Positions 43,775-51,874 of a stretch of 52,899 nt of DNA are shown piece by piece. The DNA comes from Zoogloeaceae bacterium. Lineage in GTDB: Bacteria > Pseudomonadota > Gammaproteobacteria > Burkholderiales > Rhodocyclaceae. The position numbers were made by a program, and so were the translations under genes. The stretch covers positions 1-52,899 of the forward strand of contig JAIRPW010000017.1 in assembly GCA_031256795.1 (NCBI GenBank), in the 5' to 3' direction. How positions within the stretch are numbered: position 1 is the first letter of the stretch; every line of letters begins with the position of its first letter. Under the pieces are notes generated by a model. That model was not told where the DNA came from. It searched no databases and saw only the letters and a list, made by a program, of their open reading frames with translations.

Positions 43775-44613
43775 ATCCGACAGAATCTCCCGCGCTGAAC
43801 ATTCCGCCTGAGGAAATCAACGCCGCGCCGCCTGAATTCCATGCGCGGCCATACTGGGCGTCTGCTATTCATGTGCAACATGTCAGTCACGCTTTTCCTA
43901 CCCCGGAGGGTACGCCCCTGCCGGTGCTGGAAGATGTGTGCCTGGACATCCGCCCCGGCGAATTTGTCGCTTTGCTGGGACCTTCCGGTTGCGGGAAATC
44001 AACGCTGCTTAGGCTGATTGCCGGTCTTGAGCCGCCGCTTTCCGGCACGATTATTCAGGATGACGCCCCGATTGTCCGGCCTGATCCTTCGCGCATCGTC
44101 GTTTTTCAGGACCCGACATTGTTTCCCTGGCGGACCGTGCGCGACAACGTGGCGCTTGGACTGGAAGCGCAAGGCGTCCTCAAAAAAGAAAGCGCCCGCG
44201 TAGACGAAGCCCTGCTGAAAGTCGGCCTGGAAAACTTTGCCAAGGCCTGGCCGCACCAGCTTTCTGGCGGCATGGCACAACGCGCGGCGCTGGCGCGCGC
44301 GCTCGTTAACAATCCCAAGCTCCTGATTCTTGACGAGCCGCTCGGAAAACTGGATTCGCTCACCCGCATTGAAATGCAAAGCGAACTGCTTTCTTTGTGG
44401 CGGAAAAACGGCTTTTCCGTATTGCTCGTCACGCATGACGTTGAGGAAGCGCTCATGCTGGCGGAGCGGATTGTCATTTTCAGCCCGCGCCCCGCGCGCA
44501 TTCTCTCGGAAATTTCCGTTGATCTCTCCTACCCCCGCCATCGGGACGATACCGTCCTTACTGCCTTGCGGCATGAAATTCTCTCGCGGCTGGGTCTGGG
44601 AAAAAACTGGTAA
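43768..44613 (+). CDS. ABC transporter ATP-binding protein of the sulfur operon
   Basis: 281-aa ATPase of the SsuB/TauB type. Walker A GPSGCGKST, Q-loop VFQDPTLFPW, signature LSGGMAQRAALARAL, Walker B LLILDEPLGKLD and the H-loop VTHDVEEAL are all intact. The first 35 residues form a Pro/Glu-rich extension before the nucleotide-binding core. Starts inside the end of the permease gene. Ends 53 bp before the DUF1847 gene. Confidence 0.9.
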   Translation: MVNPTESPALNIPPEEINAAPPEFHARPYWASAIHVQHVSHAFPTPEGTPLPVLEDVCLDIRPGEFVALLGPSGCGKSTLLRLIAGLEPPLSGTIIQDDAPIVRPDPSRIVVFQDPTLFPWRTVRDNVALGLEAQGVLKKESARVDEALLKVGLENFAKAWPHQLSGGMAQRAALARALVNNPKLLILDEPLGKLDSLTRIEMQSELLSLWRKNGFSVLLVTHDVEEALMLAERIVIFSPRPARILSEISVDLSYPRHRDDTVLTALRHEILSRLGLGKNW

Positions 44614-44666
44614 TCCGCAATCCGCCCACGATTTTTCTTTTTTCTGACTCCATACAAGGAAAGTAC

Positions 44667-45341
44667 ATGCCAAAAAAACGCGAAACAGACTCCGGCTGCG
44701 AGCTTTGCAAAACCACGAGCTGCCATCGGCGGGACAAAAATTTCCCCAGCTTTTGCCCGACTACCGCGCAGGATGAAAAATATTTGGCCAAAATCACGGC
44801 GCGGTACAGCAAGACGCCAAACACGCGCAAAATCGCGGAAGTCTCCGCCAGCGTGGAAGGCGATTACTACGGTATCGCCACGCGAGTAGAGGAAACGCTG
44901 ATTTTCATCAAGCGCATGGGATACAAAAAAATCGGCGTCGCCAACTGCGTAGGGCTGATTGACGAAGCCAATATTTTCGCCAAAGCAGCCAAGGCCAAGG
45001 GCATTGAGGTCTATCTCGCCTCCTGCAAGGTCGGCAGTATTGATAAAACCGATTTTGGTCTGGCGGAGGGAGTCAAAATCAAACCCGGCGGCTTTGAGGC
45101 CATGTGCAACCCCGTCCTGCAAGCCGAGATGCTGGACAAGGCGGGCTGTGAATTCAACATCGTCATGGGACTGTGCGTTGGGCATGACACCTTGTTTATC
45201 GCGCATTCCAAAGCGCCGGTGACATATCTCGTCGTCAAGGATCGCGTACTTGGCCACAATCCCGCCGCCGCGCTGAACTGGACAAAAAGCTACTACGGGC
45301 GTCTGCTGGAGCCTGGATTTCTGGAACCCAGAAAACGTTGA
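44667..45341 (+). CDS. DUF1847 Cys-rich protein
   Basis: 224-aa protein. An N-terminal cysteine cluster (CELCKTTSCHRRDKNFPSFCP) looks like a metal or iron-sulfur site. A Rossmann-like body follows with further conserved Cys (GVANCVGLIDEA, LASCKVGSID, AMCNPVLQAEML, GLCVGHDTLFIAHSKAP). This is the DUF1847 pattern, known mainly from anaerobes and without an assigned reaction. Its position between a transporter and cysteine synthase suggests a part in handling the imported sulfur compound. Confidence 0.82.
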   Translation: MPKKRETDSGCELCKTTSCHRRDKNFPSFCPTTAQDEKYLAKITARYSKTPNTRKIAEVSASVEGDYYGIATRVEETLIFIKRMGYKKIGVANCVGLIDEANIFAKAAKAKGIEVYLASCKVGSIDKTDFGLAEGVKIKPGGFEAMCNPVLQAEMLDKAGCEFNIVMGLCVGHDTLFIAHSKAPVTYLVVKDRVLGHNPAAALNWTKSYYGRLLEPGFLEPRKR

Positions 45342-45362
45342 AGCGGCAAGGGAACAAAAATC

Positions 45363-46325
45363 ATGACGTCCCGCCACGAAACGCTTTCCTTCCCGCCGAC
45401 GTCCGTTAACGTCCGCGCGCCGGACATGATCGGCAATCTCATCGGCAATACTCCTCTTGTGCGGCTGGATAAGGTCGTGGCGGATACTCCCGGAATTACC
45501 CTTTTCGCCAAGGCGGAATTCATCAATCCCAGCGGCTCCGTGAAGGATCGGGCCGCGCGGGCGATTGTTCTGGACGGGCTGGCCAGCGGCAAGCTCGCGC
45601 CAGGAAAAACGCTTCTGGACGCAACCAGCGGCAATACCGGTATCGCGTTTGCCATGCTGGGCGCCGCGCTGGGCTTCCCCGTCATTCTGTACTTGCCCGC
45701 CAACGCCAGCATTGAGCGTAAAAGCATGATCCAAAGCTACGGCGCGCGGATCGTGGAAACTGATCCGCTGGAAGGTTCAGACGGCGCGTATCTGGCGGCC
45801 AAAGCCGCGTTTGACGCGGATCCAGAGCGATATTTTTTCCCGGATCAATACAACAACCCCGCCAACGCAGAGGCGCATTACCAGACAACAGGCGTGGAAA
45901 TCTGGGAGCAAACCGCGCACAGCGTCAGCCATTTTGTCGCCATTCTGGGTACTTCTGGAACCTTCACCGGTACGGCCAAACGCCTAAAAACCTTCAACCC
46001 TCTGATTCGCGCGCTTGCGGTGCAGCCAGATTCCCCAATGCACGGCATTGAGGGCGTCAAGCATATGGCTTCAACTCTGACGCCAGGCATTTTGGACGCC
46101 GGTCTCATTGACGAGACGCTCCTTATAAGCACGGAAGCGGCTTACGCCATGACCCGGCGTTTGGCGCGAGAAGAGGGACTGCATGTGGGCTGGAGTTCCG
46201 GGGCAAACGTCGCGGCGGCCGCGAACCTTGCCCGAATCCTTCCTTCCGGCGCGGTTATCGTCACGATTTTATGCGACAACGGACTGCGTTACGCCTCTTC
46301 AGGCGTTTGGGAGAACGCGCAATGA
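45363..46325 (+). CDS. Cysteine synthase (CysK/CysM family)
   Basis: 320-aa PLP enzyme replacing the acetyl (or phosphate) of an activated serine with sulfur. PLP Lys61 is in NPSGSVKDRAA; the substrate loop is DATSGNTG; the phosphate-binding motif is LGTSGTFTG. It is followed with a 4-bp overlap by a JAMM peptidase and then by a sulfur-carrier fusion. That context is like mycobacterial cysM-cysO-mec, so a protein thiocarboxylate rather than free sulfide may be the sulfur donor. CysK and CysM cannot be told apart with certainty, so no symbol is given. Confidence 0.9.
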   Translation: MTSRHETLSFPPTSVNVRAPDMIGNLIGNTPLVRLDKVVADTPGITLFAKAEFINPSGSVKDRAARAIVLDGLASGKLAPGKTLLDATSGNTGIAFAMLGAALGFPVILYLPANASIERKSMIQSYGARIVETDPLEGSDGAYLAAKAAFDADPERYFFPDQYNNPANAEAHYQTTGVEIWEQTAHSVSHFVAILGTSGTFTGTAKRLKTFNPLIRALAVQPDSPMHGIEGVKHMASTLTPGILDAGLIDETLLISTEAAYAMTRRLAREEGLHVGWSSGANVAAAANLARILPSGAVIVTILCDNGLRYASSGVWENAQ

Positions 46326-46750
46326 TTCGCCTTTCCCAATCTCTTGCCGACGCAATCCGCGCCGAGGGGGAAAAAACCTATCCGCATGAGTGCTGCGGCG
46401 CGATCCTGGGAGAACTGGACGAAATGGGCCATCGCGTTGCGCATGAAATTTTGCCCATTCACAACGCGCGTGAAACCGAAGAGCAATACCACCGTTTTCG
46501 CATTGAAGCCAATGACTTTCTGCGGACGGAAGAAGCCGCCCGACAGAAAAAATTCGAGGTGCTGGGTTTTTATCACTCGCATCCCGATCATCCGGCGCGC
46601 CCGTCCGGTTACGACCAGGAATACGCTTTGCCGTTTTATTCCTACCTGATCGTCTCCGTCGCCGAAGGCCGCGCGAAAAATCTGACCAGCTGGAATCTGC
46701 GCGCGGATCGCAGTCAGTTTGACGAAGAAATCATTCAGGGCGCGCGGTAA
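46322..46750 (+). CDS. JAMM/MPN+ metallopeptidase (Mec+-like)
   Basis: 142-aa zinc peptidase. Glu23 lies in YPHECCGAILG and the metal-binding core HSHPDHPARPSGYD supplies His85, His87, Ser95 and Asp98, so the full JAMM motif is intact. In mycobacteria Mec+ removes cysteine from the C-terminus of the sulfur carrier CysO. Here the likely partner is the Ubl domain encoded next. It may also cut the carrier free from its fused E1 domain, which is inference. ATG 46322 overlaps the cysteine synthase stop. Confidence 0.92.
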   Translation: MIRLSQSLADAIRAEGEKTYPHECCGAILGELDEMGHRVAHEILPIHNARETEEQYHRFRIEANDFLRTEEAARQKKFEVLGFYHSHPDHPARPSGYDQEYALPFYSYLIVSVAEGRAKNLTSWNLRADRSQFDEEIIQGAR

Positions 46751-46788
46751 ACGCGCGTCAAAACCCATTGCATGAAAGGAATAAGCCA

Positions 46789-48237
46789 ATGACCGTCACC
46801 TTGCGCATTCCCACCGCCCTGCGCTCCTTTACTGACCGGCAGACGGAAGTTGCCGTTGAAGGCCTCACGGCGGGCGCGGCCCTGTCCGCCCTGGCTGAGC
46901 GTTACCCCGATATCAAAACACATTTGTTTGAAACGGACGGAAAACTGCGCGCTTTCATTAATCTTTATCTTGACGGCAAAAATATCCGCAACGCGGACGG
47001 GCTGAATACGCCGCTTACGGACGGAGCAACGCTCACACTGGTTCCCGCCATCGCGGGCGGCAACCTTGAAGAAAGCCTCATCGCGCCCAAGCGTCTAACT
47101 CCGTTAAACGAAGAGGATCTGCAACGCTACAGTCGTCACCTGATCCTGCCTGAAGTCGGTATCCAGGGGCAGCAACGCCTGAAAGCCGCGAAAGTGCTGG
47201 TAGTCGGCACGGGCGGTCTGGGCGCTCCGCTGGCGCTCTATCTTGCGGCCGCGGGCGTCGGCGTTTTGGGTTTGGTGGATTTCGATACCGTGGAAGCCTC
47301 CAATTTGCAGCGACAGATCATCCACAGCACCCGGGATCTGGATCGCCCCAAAACCGCATCCGCCCGGGATCGCGTCCTGGGCGTCAACCCGAACATTCAG
47401 GTTGTTACGCACAATACGCGCTTAACCAGCGCCAACGCGCTGGAAATTCTGGGGCAATATGACATTGTGGCGGACGGTACGGACAATTTTCCGACCCGCT
47501 ATCTGATCAACGACGCTTGTGTTCTGCTGGGTATCCCCGCCGTATATGGCTCCATTTTTCAGTTTGAGGGGCAAGCAAGCGTGTTTTACGCCAAAAAGGG
47601 CGCGTGCTATCGCTGCCTTTATCCCGCCCCGCCGCCGCCCGGTCTCGTTCCTTCCTGCGGAGAAGGCGGAGTGCTGGGAGTCTTGCCGGGCATTATCGGC
47701 TCCATCCAGGCCAATGAGGTCATCAAACTCATTGTCGGCGGCGGCGAAAGCCTGATCGGACGCTTGCTGCTGTTTGACGCCTGGCGCATGACGTTTAGCG
47801 AACTCACTCTGGAAAAAGACCCTGACTGCCCGATTTGCGGTCAACGTCCTTCCATTCGGGAGCTCGTGGATTATGAGGAATTCTGCGGCCTGTCCCGAAA
47901 ACAGGAAGAAGCGCCGGTAGAAGAAATTACGGCGAAGGAACTAAAAACACGACTGGACCAGGGCGACTCCATCCAGCTGATTGACGTGCGCGAGCCGCAT
48001 GAAAGCGCCGTCTTTAAATTCAAGGGGGCGCGCGCAATCCCTTTCGGCCAGTTGCTGCGCCGCATGGATGAGTTCAACCCCAAAAACGACGCGGTATTCA
48101 TCTGCAAGGTCGGCCAGCGCAGTATCTACGCCATTCGCGCCTTGCGAGACGCGGGGTATCGCGGACGAATGCTCAATCTCAAAGATGGCTCCAACGCCTG
48201 GGCCGCGCATGTAGACGCGCATCTGCCTCGCTACTAA
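46789..48237 (+). CDS. Ubl sulfur carrier - E1-like adenylyltransferase - rhodanese fusion
   Basis: 482-aa three-domain protein. Residues 1-91 are a MoaD/CysO-like beta-grasp sulfur carrier ending PAIAGG. Residues 95-355 are a MoeB/ThiF-type E1: YSRHLILPEVGIQGQQRL, ATP-binding GTGGLG (140-145), NLQRQ, DGTDNFPTRYLIND, the catalytic-type Cys290 in SCGEGGVLG, and two zinc CxxC pairs (272/275, 347/350). Residues about 375-482 are a rhodanese with active Cys439 in CKVGQRS. E1-rhodanese fusions are common. A carrier fused in front puts the essential C-terminal GG at positions 90-91 inside the chain, so release by a peptidase is required for thiocarboxylation. The reading frame is unbroken at the junction. 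ATG 46789 has AAAGGA upstream. Confidence 0.92.
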   Translation: MTVTLRIPTALRSFTDRQTEVAVEGLTAGAALSALAERYPDIKTHLFETDGKLRAFINLYLDGKNIRNADGLNTPLTDGATLTLVPAIAGGNLEESLIAPKRLTPLNEEDLQRYSRHLILPEVGIQGQQRLKAAKVLVVGTGGLGAPLALYLAAAGVGVLGLVDFDTVEASNLQRQIIHSTRDLDRPKTASARDRVLGVNPNIQVVTHNTRLTSANALEILGQYDIVADGTDNFPTRYLINDACVLLGIPAVYGSIFQFEGQASVFYAKKGACYRCLYPAPPPPGLVPSCGEGGVLGVLPGIIGSIQANEVIKLIVGGGESLIGRLLLFDAWRMTFSELTLEKDPDCPICGQRPSIRELVDYEEFCGLSRKQEEAPVEEITAKELKTRLDQGDSIQLIDVREPHESAVFKFKGARAIPFGQLLRRMDEFNPKNDAVFICKVGQRSIYAIRALRDAGYRGRMLNLKDGSNAWAAHVDAHLPRY

Positions 48238-48283
48238 AGCCATGGCGACGTATTTTTTACTTCCTTTTTAGGAGAAACGCATC

Positions 48284-49243
48284 ATGACAGACAAAAAACT
48301 CAACGCGCTGGGCAAAGACGCCGCGTTCCAGCTTGCCGACGTTCATAAGACCCGCCCGCAGTTTGGCGCAATCACGCCGCGCTGGACAGCTCGTTTTCTG
48401 GAATTCAAAAGTCTGGATTCCGGCGTATTCCGCGTCAACCGCGTAGTTGAAGGAGATACGCCGCTGGATGCGCTGTGCAGCCAGGATCCGCGCAAGATCG
48501 ACATTCCAAAAGGATATATTGAGTATCAGGCCAAGCCGCGCGAATACCATTTGAGCAATATTTCCACCATCCTCAATGTAGATACCAAAGTTTCAGATGT
48601 ATACGGCTCGCCTTACGACCAAACCGGCGAGCAGATTGCGCTGGCGGTTGAAAGTTTGCAGGAACGTCAGGAAAGTCAGCTCATCAATAATGATGACTAT
48701 GGGCTTTTGAAAAACGCCGCAGACGGCCAGCGTATCAAACCACGCAACAAAAACGGCGCGCCCACGCCGGACGACCTGGATGATTTGCTCGCGAAAGTCT
48801 GGAAGCAACCTTCATTTTTCCTTGCCCATCCCCGCGCTATCGCCGCTTTTTTACGCGAATGCACCCGGCGCGGCGTCCCGCCTCCGACAGCGGAAATTTC
48901 AGGCGGTATATTCACGCTCTGGCGCGGCGTTCCGCTAATTCCGACAGACAAACTCTTTGTCGACGGGCTGAAAACACCCAAAAGCAGCGCGGGAAAAACC
49001 AACATCCTTCTGGTGCGCAGCGGAGAGACGCGGCGCGGCGTCATCGGCCTTTATCAAACCGGGCTGCCGGGAGCGGAAGCGCGCGGCCTTTCTGTGCGTT
49101 TCCGGGGAATTGATGATCAGGGCGTCGCCTCGTACCTTTTGTCGCTGTACTGCTCCGCCGCCATTCTGGCCGACGACGCGCTCGCGGTACTAGAAGATGT
49201 GGAAGTTGGGGAATACTTTGATTACGACAGGACTCAAAAATGA
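48284..49243 (+). CDS. Family 2A encapsulin shell protein (SrpI-like)
   Basis: 319-aa HK97-fold nanocompartment protein. The match to cyanobacterial SrpI is strong along its length: AFQLADVHKTRPQFGAITPRW, FRVNRVVEGDTPL, PREYHLSNISTILNVDTKVSDVY, SPYDQTGEQI, GAPTPDDLDDLLAKVW, PSFFLAHPRAIAAFLRECTRRGVPPPT, WRGVPLIPTDKL and the C-terminal LSVRFRGIDDQGVASYLLSLYCS. The cyclic-nucleotide-binding insert of family 2B is absent, so 2A. The AGGAG site is strong, as expected for a shell protein made in many copies. It overlaps the cargo gene by 4 bp. Family 2A shells package cysteine desulfurase and can store elemental sulfur. Confidence 0.93.
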   Translation: MTDKKLNALGKDAAFQLADVHKTRPQFGAITPRWTARFLEFKSLDSGVFRVNRVVEGDTPLDALCSQDPRKIDIPKGYIEYQAKPREYHLSNISTILNVDTKVSDVYGSPYDQTGEQIALAVESLQERQESQLINNDDYGLLKNAADGQRIKPRNKNGAPTPDDLDDLLAKVWKQPSFFLAHPRAIAAFLRECTRRGVPPPTAEISGGIFTLWRGVPLIPTDKLFVDGLKTPKSSAGKTNILLVRSGETRRGVIGLYQTGLPGAEARGLSVRFRGIDDQGVASYLLSLYCSAAILADDALAVLEDVEVGEYFDYDRTQK

Positions 49244-50700
49244 ATCCCCCGTCTTCGGTATACGCGGATTTCAACCCGGAGGACTATGGTCTGCCGAATG
49301 AACAGGAGATCGCCTCCTGGATATCCGGATACACCGCTCTTCCTTCCAATTCTCCGCGCGCGCAGCCAATCACGGAAGGCGTCCATCCCGTAATAGTTGC
49401 GGAACAGAATGCCCGCGATTCCCATACCCGCGCGTATTTTTCTGACGAAAAAATCGGCAGGATTGACACGCCCCTCGCCTTGCGGCGCGTAGGCAGCCGC
49501 TCGCTCAAAAACATCCGGGAGGATTTTCCCATCCTTGCCGAGCGCATAGAGAACAAGCCGGTTATCTGGCTGGACAACGCGGCAACTACGCAACGCCCCA
49601 AACAGGTAATAGAGCGCCTTGTTCAGTATTACGAACATGAAAATTCCAACGTACACCGAGGCGCGCACGCGCTGGCCGCCCGTTCCACAGACGCTTATGA
49701 AGCCGCGCGGGAAAAAATCGCCCGGTTTATCGGCGCTCCAGACAAAGAAGATATTGTCTACGTTCGCGGCACGACAGAAGGCGTCAATCTTGTCGCGCAA
49801 AGCTATGTGAAGCCGCTTCTAAATCCCGGCGACGAAATCATCCTCACGCAGCTGGAACATCACGCCAATATCGTGCCGTGGCAACAAATCGCGCAGGAAA
49901 CCGGCGCGACGCTAAGAATTGCGGCAGTCGACGAAACCGGGCAGATTCTTCTTTCGGAATACGCGCGGCTTTTCAGTAAAAAAACACGCTTTGCCGCTTT
50001 CACCCATGTCTCCAACGCGCTGGGCGTCATCACGCCCGCAGAGGAAATGATCGCCATCGCGCATTGTTTTGGGGTAGCCGCCCTGGTAGACGCCGCGCAG
50101 TCAGTTCCGCATTTGCCAATCAACGTCACCGCGCTGGACGCGGATTTCCTTGTCTTTTCCGGTCACAAGATTTTTGGGCCAACGGGCATTGGCGCGGTTT
50201 ATGGCAAAAAAACGTTCTGGGAAGCCGCGCGCCCCTGGCAAGGCGGCGGCAACATGATTGCCGACGTCACTTTTGAACGCACGCAATACCGCGCCGCGCC
50301 CGCAAAATTTGAGGCGGGGACCGGGAATATCGCGGACGCCATCGGCCTGGGCGCAGCCTTGGATTATGTCAGCGCTATTGGCCTCGCGCACATCTCCCGT
50401 TACGAACATGATTTGCTGGAATACGCGACAAAAACGCTCTCTGAAATCAAGGGAGTCCGCTTGATTGGGCGAGCGGCGCAAAAAACAGGCGTACTTTCGT
50501 TTGTACTGGAAGGACGCTCCGTCGAGGAAGTCGGCCAGCATTTAAGCAAGGCAGGCATTGCGGTGCGCGCGGGACACCATTGCGCTCAGCCTATTCTGAG
50601 GCATTTTGGCCTGGAAGCGACAGTACGCCCGTCATTTGCTTTCTATAATCTTCCGGAAGAAATTGACGCGCTAGCGCGCGTTGTCAGATCGTTGGCATAA
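49240..50700 (+). CDS. Encapsulated cysteine desulfurase (SufS-like cargo)
   Basis: 486-aa PLP enzyme converting cysteine to alanine plus persulfide sulfur. The SufS-like core starts near residue 90 (IREDFPILAERIENKPVIWLDNAATTQRP). PLP Lys310 is in FSGHKIFGPTG and the persulfide Cys448 is in RAGHHCAQPILRHFG. The first 90 residues are extra compared with SufS: Pro/Ser-rich and probably disordered, the kind of extension that loads cargo into family 2A encapsulins. It starts on the ATGA overlap with the shell gene. No sufE or other suf genes are adjacent, which argues against a housekeeping Fe-S role. Confidence 0.93.
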   Translation: MNPPSSVYADFNPEDYGLPNEQEIASWISGYTALPSNSPRAQPITEGVHPVIVAEQNARDSHTRAYFSDEKIGRIDTPLALRRVGSRSLKNIREDFPILAERIENKPVIWLDNAATTQRPKQVIERLVQYYEHENSNVHRGAHALAARSTDAYEAAREKIARFIGAPDKEDIVYVRGTTEGVNLVAQSYVKPLLNPGDEIILTQLEHHANIVPWQQIAQETGATLRIAAVDETGQILLSEYARLFSKKTRFAAFTHVSNALGVITPAEEMIAIAHCFGVAALVDAAQSVPHLPINVTALDADFLVFSGHKIFGPTGIGAVYGKKTFWEAARPWQGGGNMIADVTFERTQYRAAPAKFEAGTGNIADAIGLGAALDYVSAIGLAHISRYEHDLLEYATKTLSEIKGVRLIGRAAQKTGVLSFVLEGRSVEEVGQHLSKAGIAVRAGHHCAQPILRHFGLEATVRPSFAFYNLPEEIDALARVVRSLA

Positions 50701-50712
50701 AGGAGAATGGGC

Positions 50713-51717
50713 ATGAACATTGCGTCTTTTTCTCGTGTCCTGCAAGCATCGGGGCGCGCGCGGCTTGAAAATCTATCCGGCGAGATTTTCGGACATTACG
50801 CGCGTTATCCGGCGCTAGTCTCTTCCCGCGCCCCTGATATGCCCGGTCATTTACGCGCCAGCGCTGTCGCATCTCTGATTGACGCCTTGCGCGCCTTGAT
50901 TTTCCCTGGTTTTTTTGGACTGCCTTTTGGCGCGCCAACGCTGGTTTGGGACCGCGCGACTTCATCCGCGCTGGCTCGCTCGGAAAATTCCCTGGACGCG
51001 CTGGCCGCGCTGCTGCATGAACAAATTTCTTCCGCACTCGCCTCGGTCGAAACAGCGGAAAACGCGCGGAAACCAGAAAAGACCTGGGAATTGGTTTATG
51101 CCTTTTTGGAAGAAATTCCCACTATCCGCCAGACACTCGCTACCGATGTGGAAGCCGCGTTTTCAGGAGATCCCGCCGCTTCCTGCAAAGAGGAAGTTAT
51201 CCTCGCCTATCCTTGCGTTTACGCCATTACCGTCCACCGTCTCGCGCATCATCTGCGCGCGTTGGACATTCCCATCTTGCCCAGAATGATGTCCGAGCAC
51301 GCGCACAGCCAGACCGGCATTGACATACACCCAGGCGCGAAAATCGGCGCGCGATTTTTTATTGACCACGGCACCGGCGTAGTCATTGGCGAAACAGCGC
51401 ATATTGGCGAGCGCGTCAAGATTTACCAGGGCGTGACTCTGGGCGCGTTATCAACACGCGGCGGAAGAAGTCTATCCGGGCAGAAACGCCACCCTACCAT
51501 TGAGGATGACGTAACCATTTATTCCGGAGCCTCCATTCTGGGCGGAGAAACAATTATTGGCACGGGCGCGGTCATTGGCTCGAACGTGTTTATTACTCAA
51601 AGTATTCCAGCTCAAACGCGCGTTAGCGTCAAAGACCCTGAACTGCAATTCATGACACGACGGCAAGAAAAAAGCGTGGAATTCAAACAAAATGGTTTTT
51701 GGGATTACGTGATCTGA
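50713..51717 (+). CDS. Serine O-acetyltransferase (EpsC/CysE type)
   Basis: 334-aa enzyme making O-acetylserine, the acceptor for cysteine synthase. An N-terminal helical region is followed by a left-handed beta-helix of hexapeptide repeats with the catalytic segment GARFFIDHGTGVVIGETAHIGERVKIYQGVTLGAL and the acetyl-CoA loop TRGGRSLSGQKRHPTIEDDV. It is longer than E. coli CysE and resembles EpsC proteins that accompany family 2A encapsulins. Two Met codons compete: 50707 is only one base after GGAG, while 50713 has 7-nt spacing, so 50713 is chosen. Last gene of the operon. Confidence 0.93.
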   Translation: MNIASFSRVLQASGRARLENLSGEIFGHYARYPALVSSRAPDMPGHLRASAVASLIDALRALIFPGFFGLPFGAPTLVWDRATSSALARSENSLDALAALLHEQISSALASVETAENARKPEKTWELVYAFLEEIPTIRQTLATDVEAAFSGDPAASCKEEVILAYPCVYAITVHRLAHHLRALDIPILPRMMSEHAHSQTGIDIHPGAKIGARFFIDHGTGVVIGETAHIGERVKIYQGVTLGALSTRGGRSLSGQKRHPTIEDDVTIYSGASILGGETIIGTGAVIGSNVFITQSIPAQTRVSVKDPELQFMTRRQEKSVEFKQNGFWDYVI

Positions 51718-51874
51718 CAGGACAGTAGCGCCAATACTGCACAAATTTCTTACCTCAAAATAGCCATGTCCGCTTGATTCTACGCGCAAATTCTTCTGCC
51801 ATCGCAAAACCAGCCAAGCCATCTGATACACGGAGGAGCGCGCCGAGATTCAGAAATCGTCGCAAGATGCGGCG
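51718..51874. other. Spacer between the sulfur operon and the SGNH gene
   Basis: 157 bp, no supported gene and no clear intrinsic terminator. A minus-strand frame covers it but lacks homology and continues as antisense of the acetyltransferase gene. Confidence 0.4.

Noticed and set aside
51472-51831. Minus-strand frame (MYQMAWLVLRWQKNL...) as a transposase remnant
   Set aside because: No catalytic motif or terminal inverted repeat was found, and most of it is antisense to the serine acetyltransferase gene.
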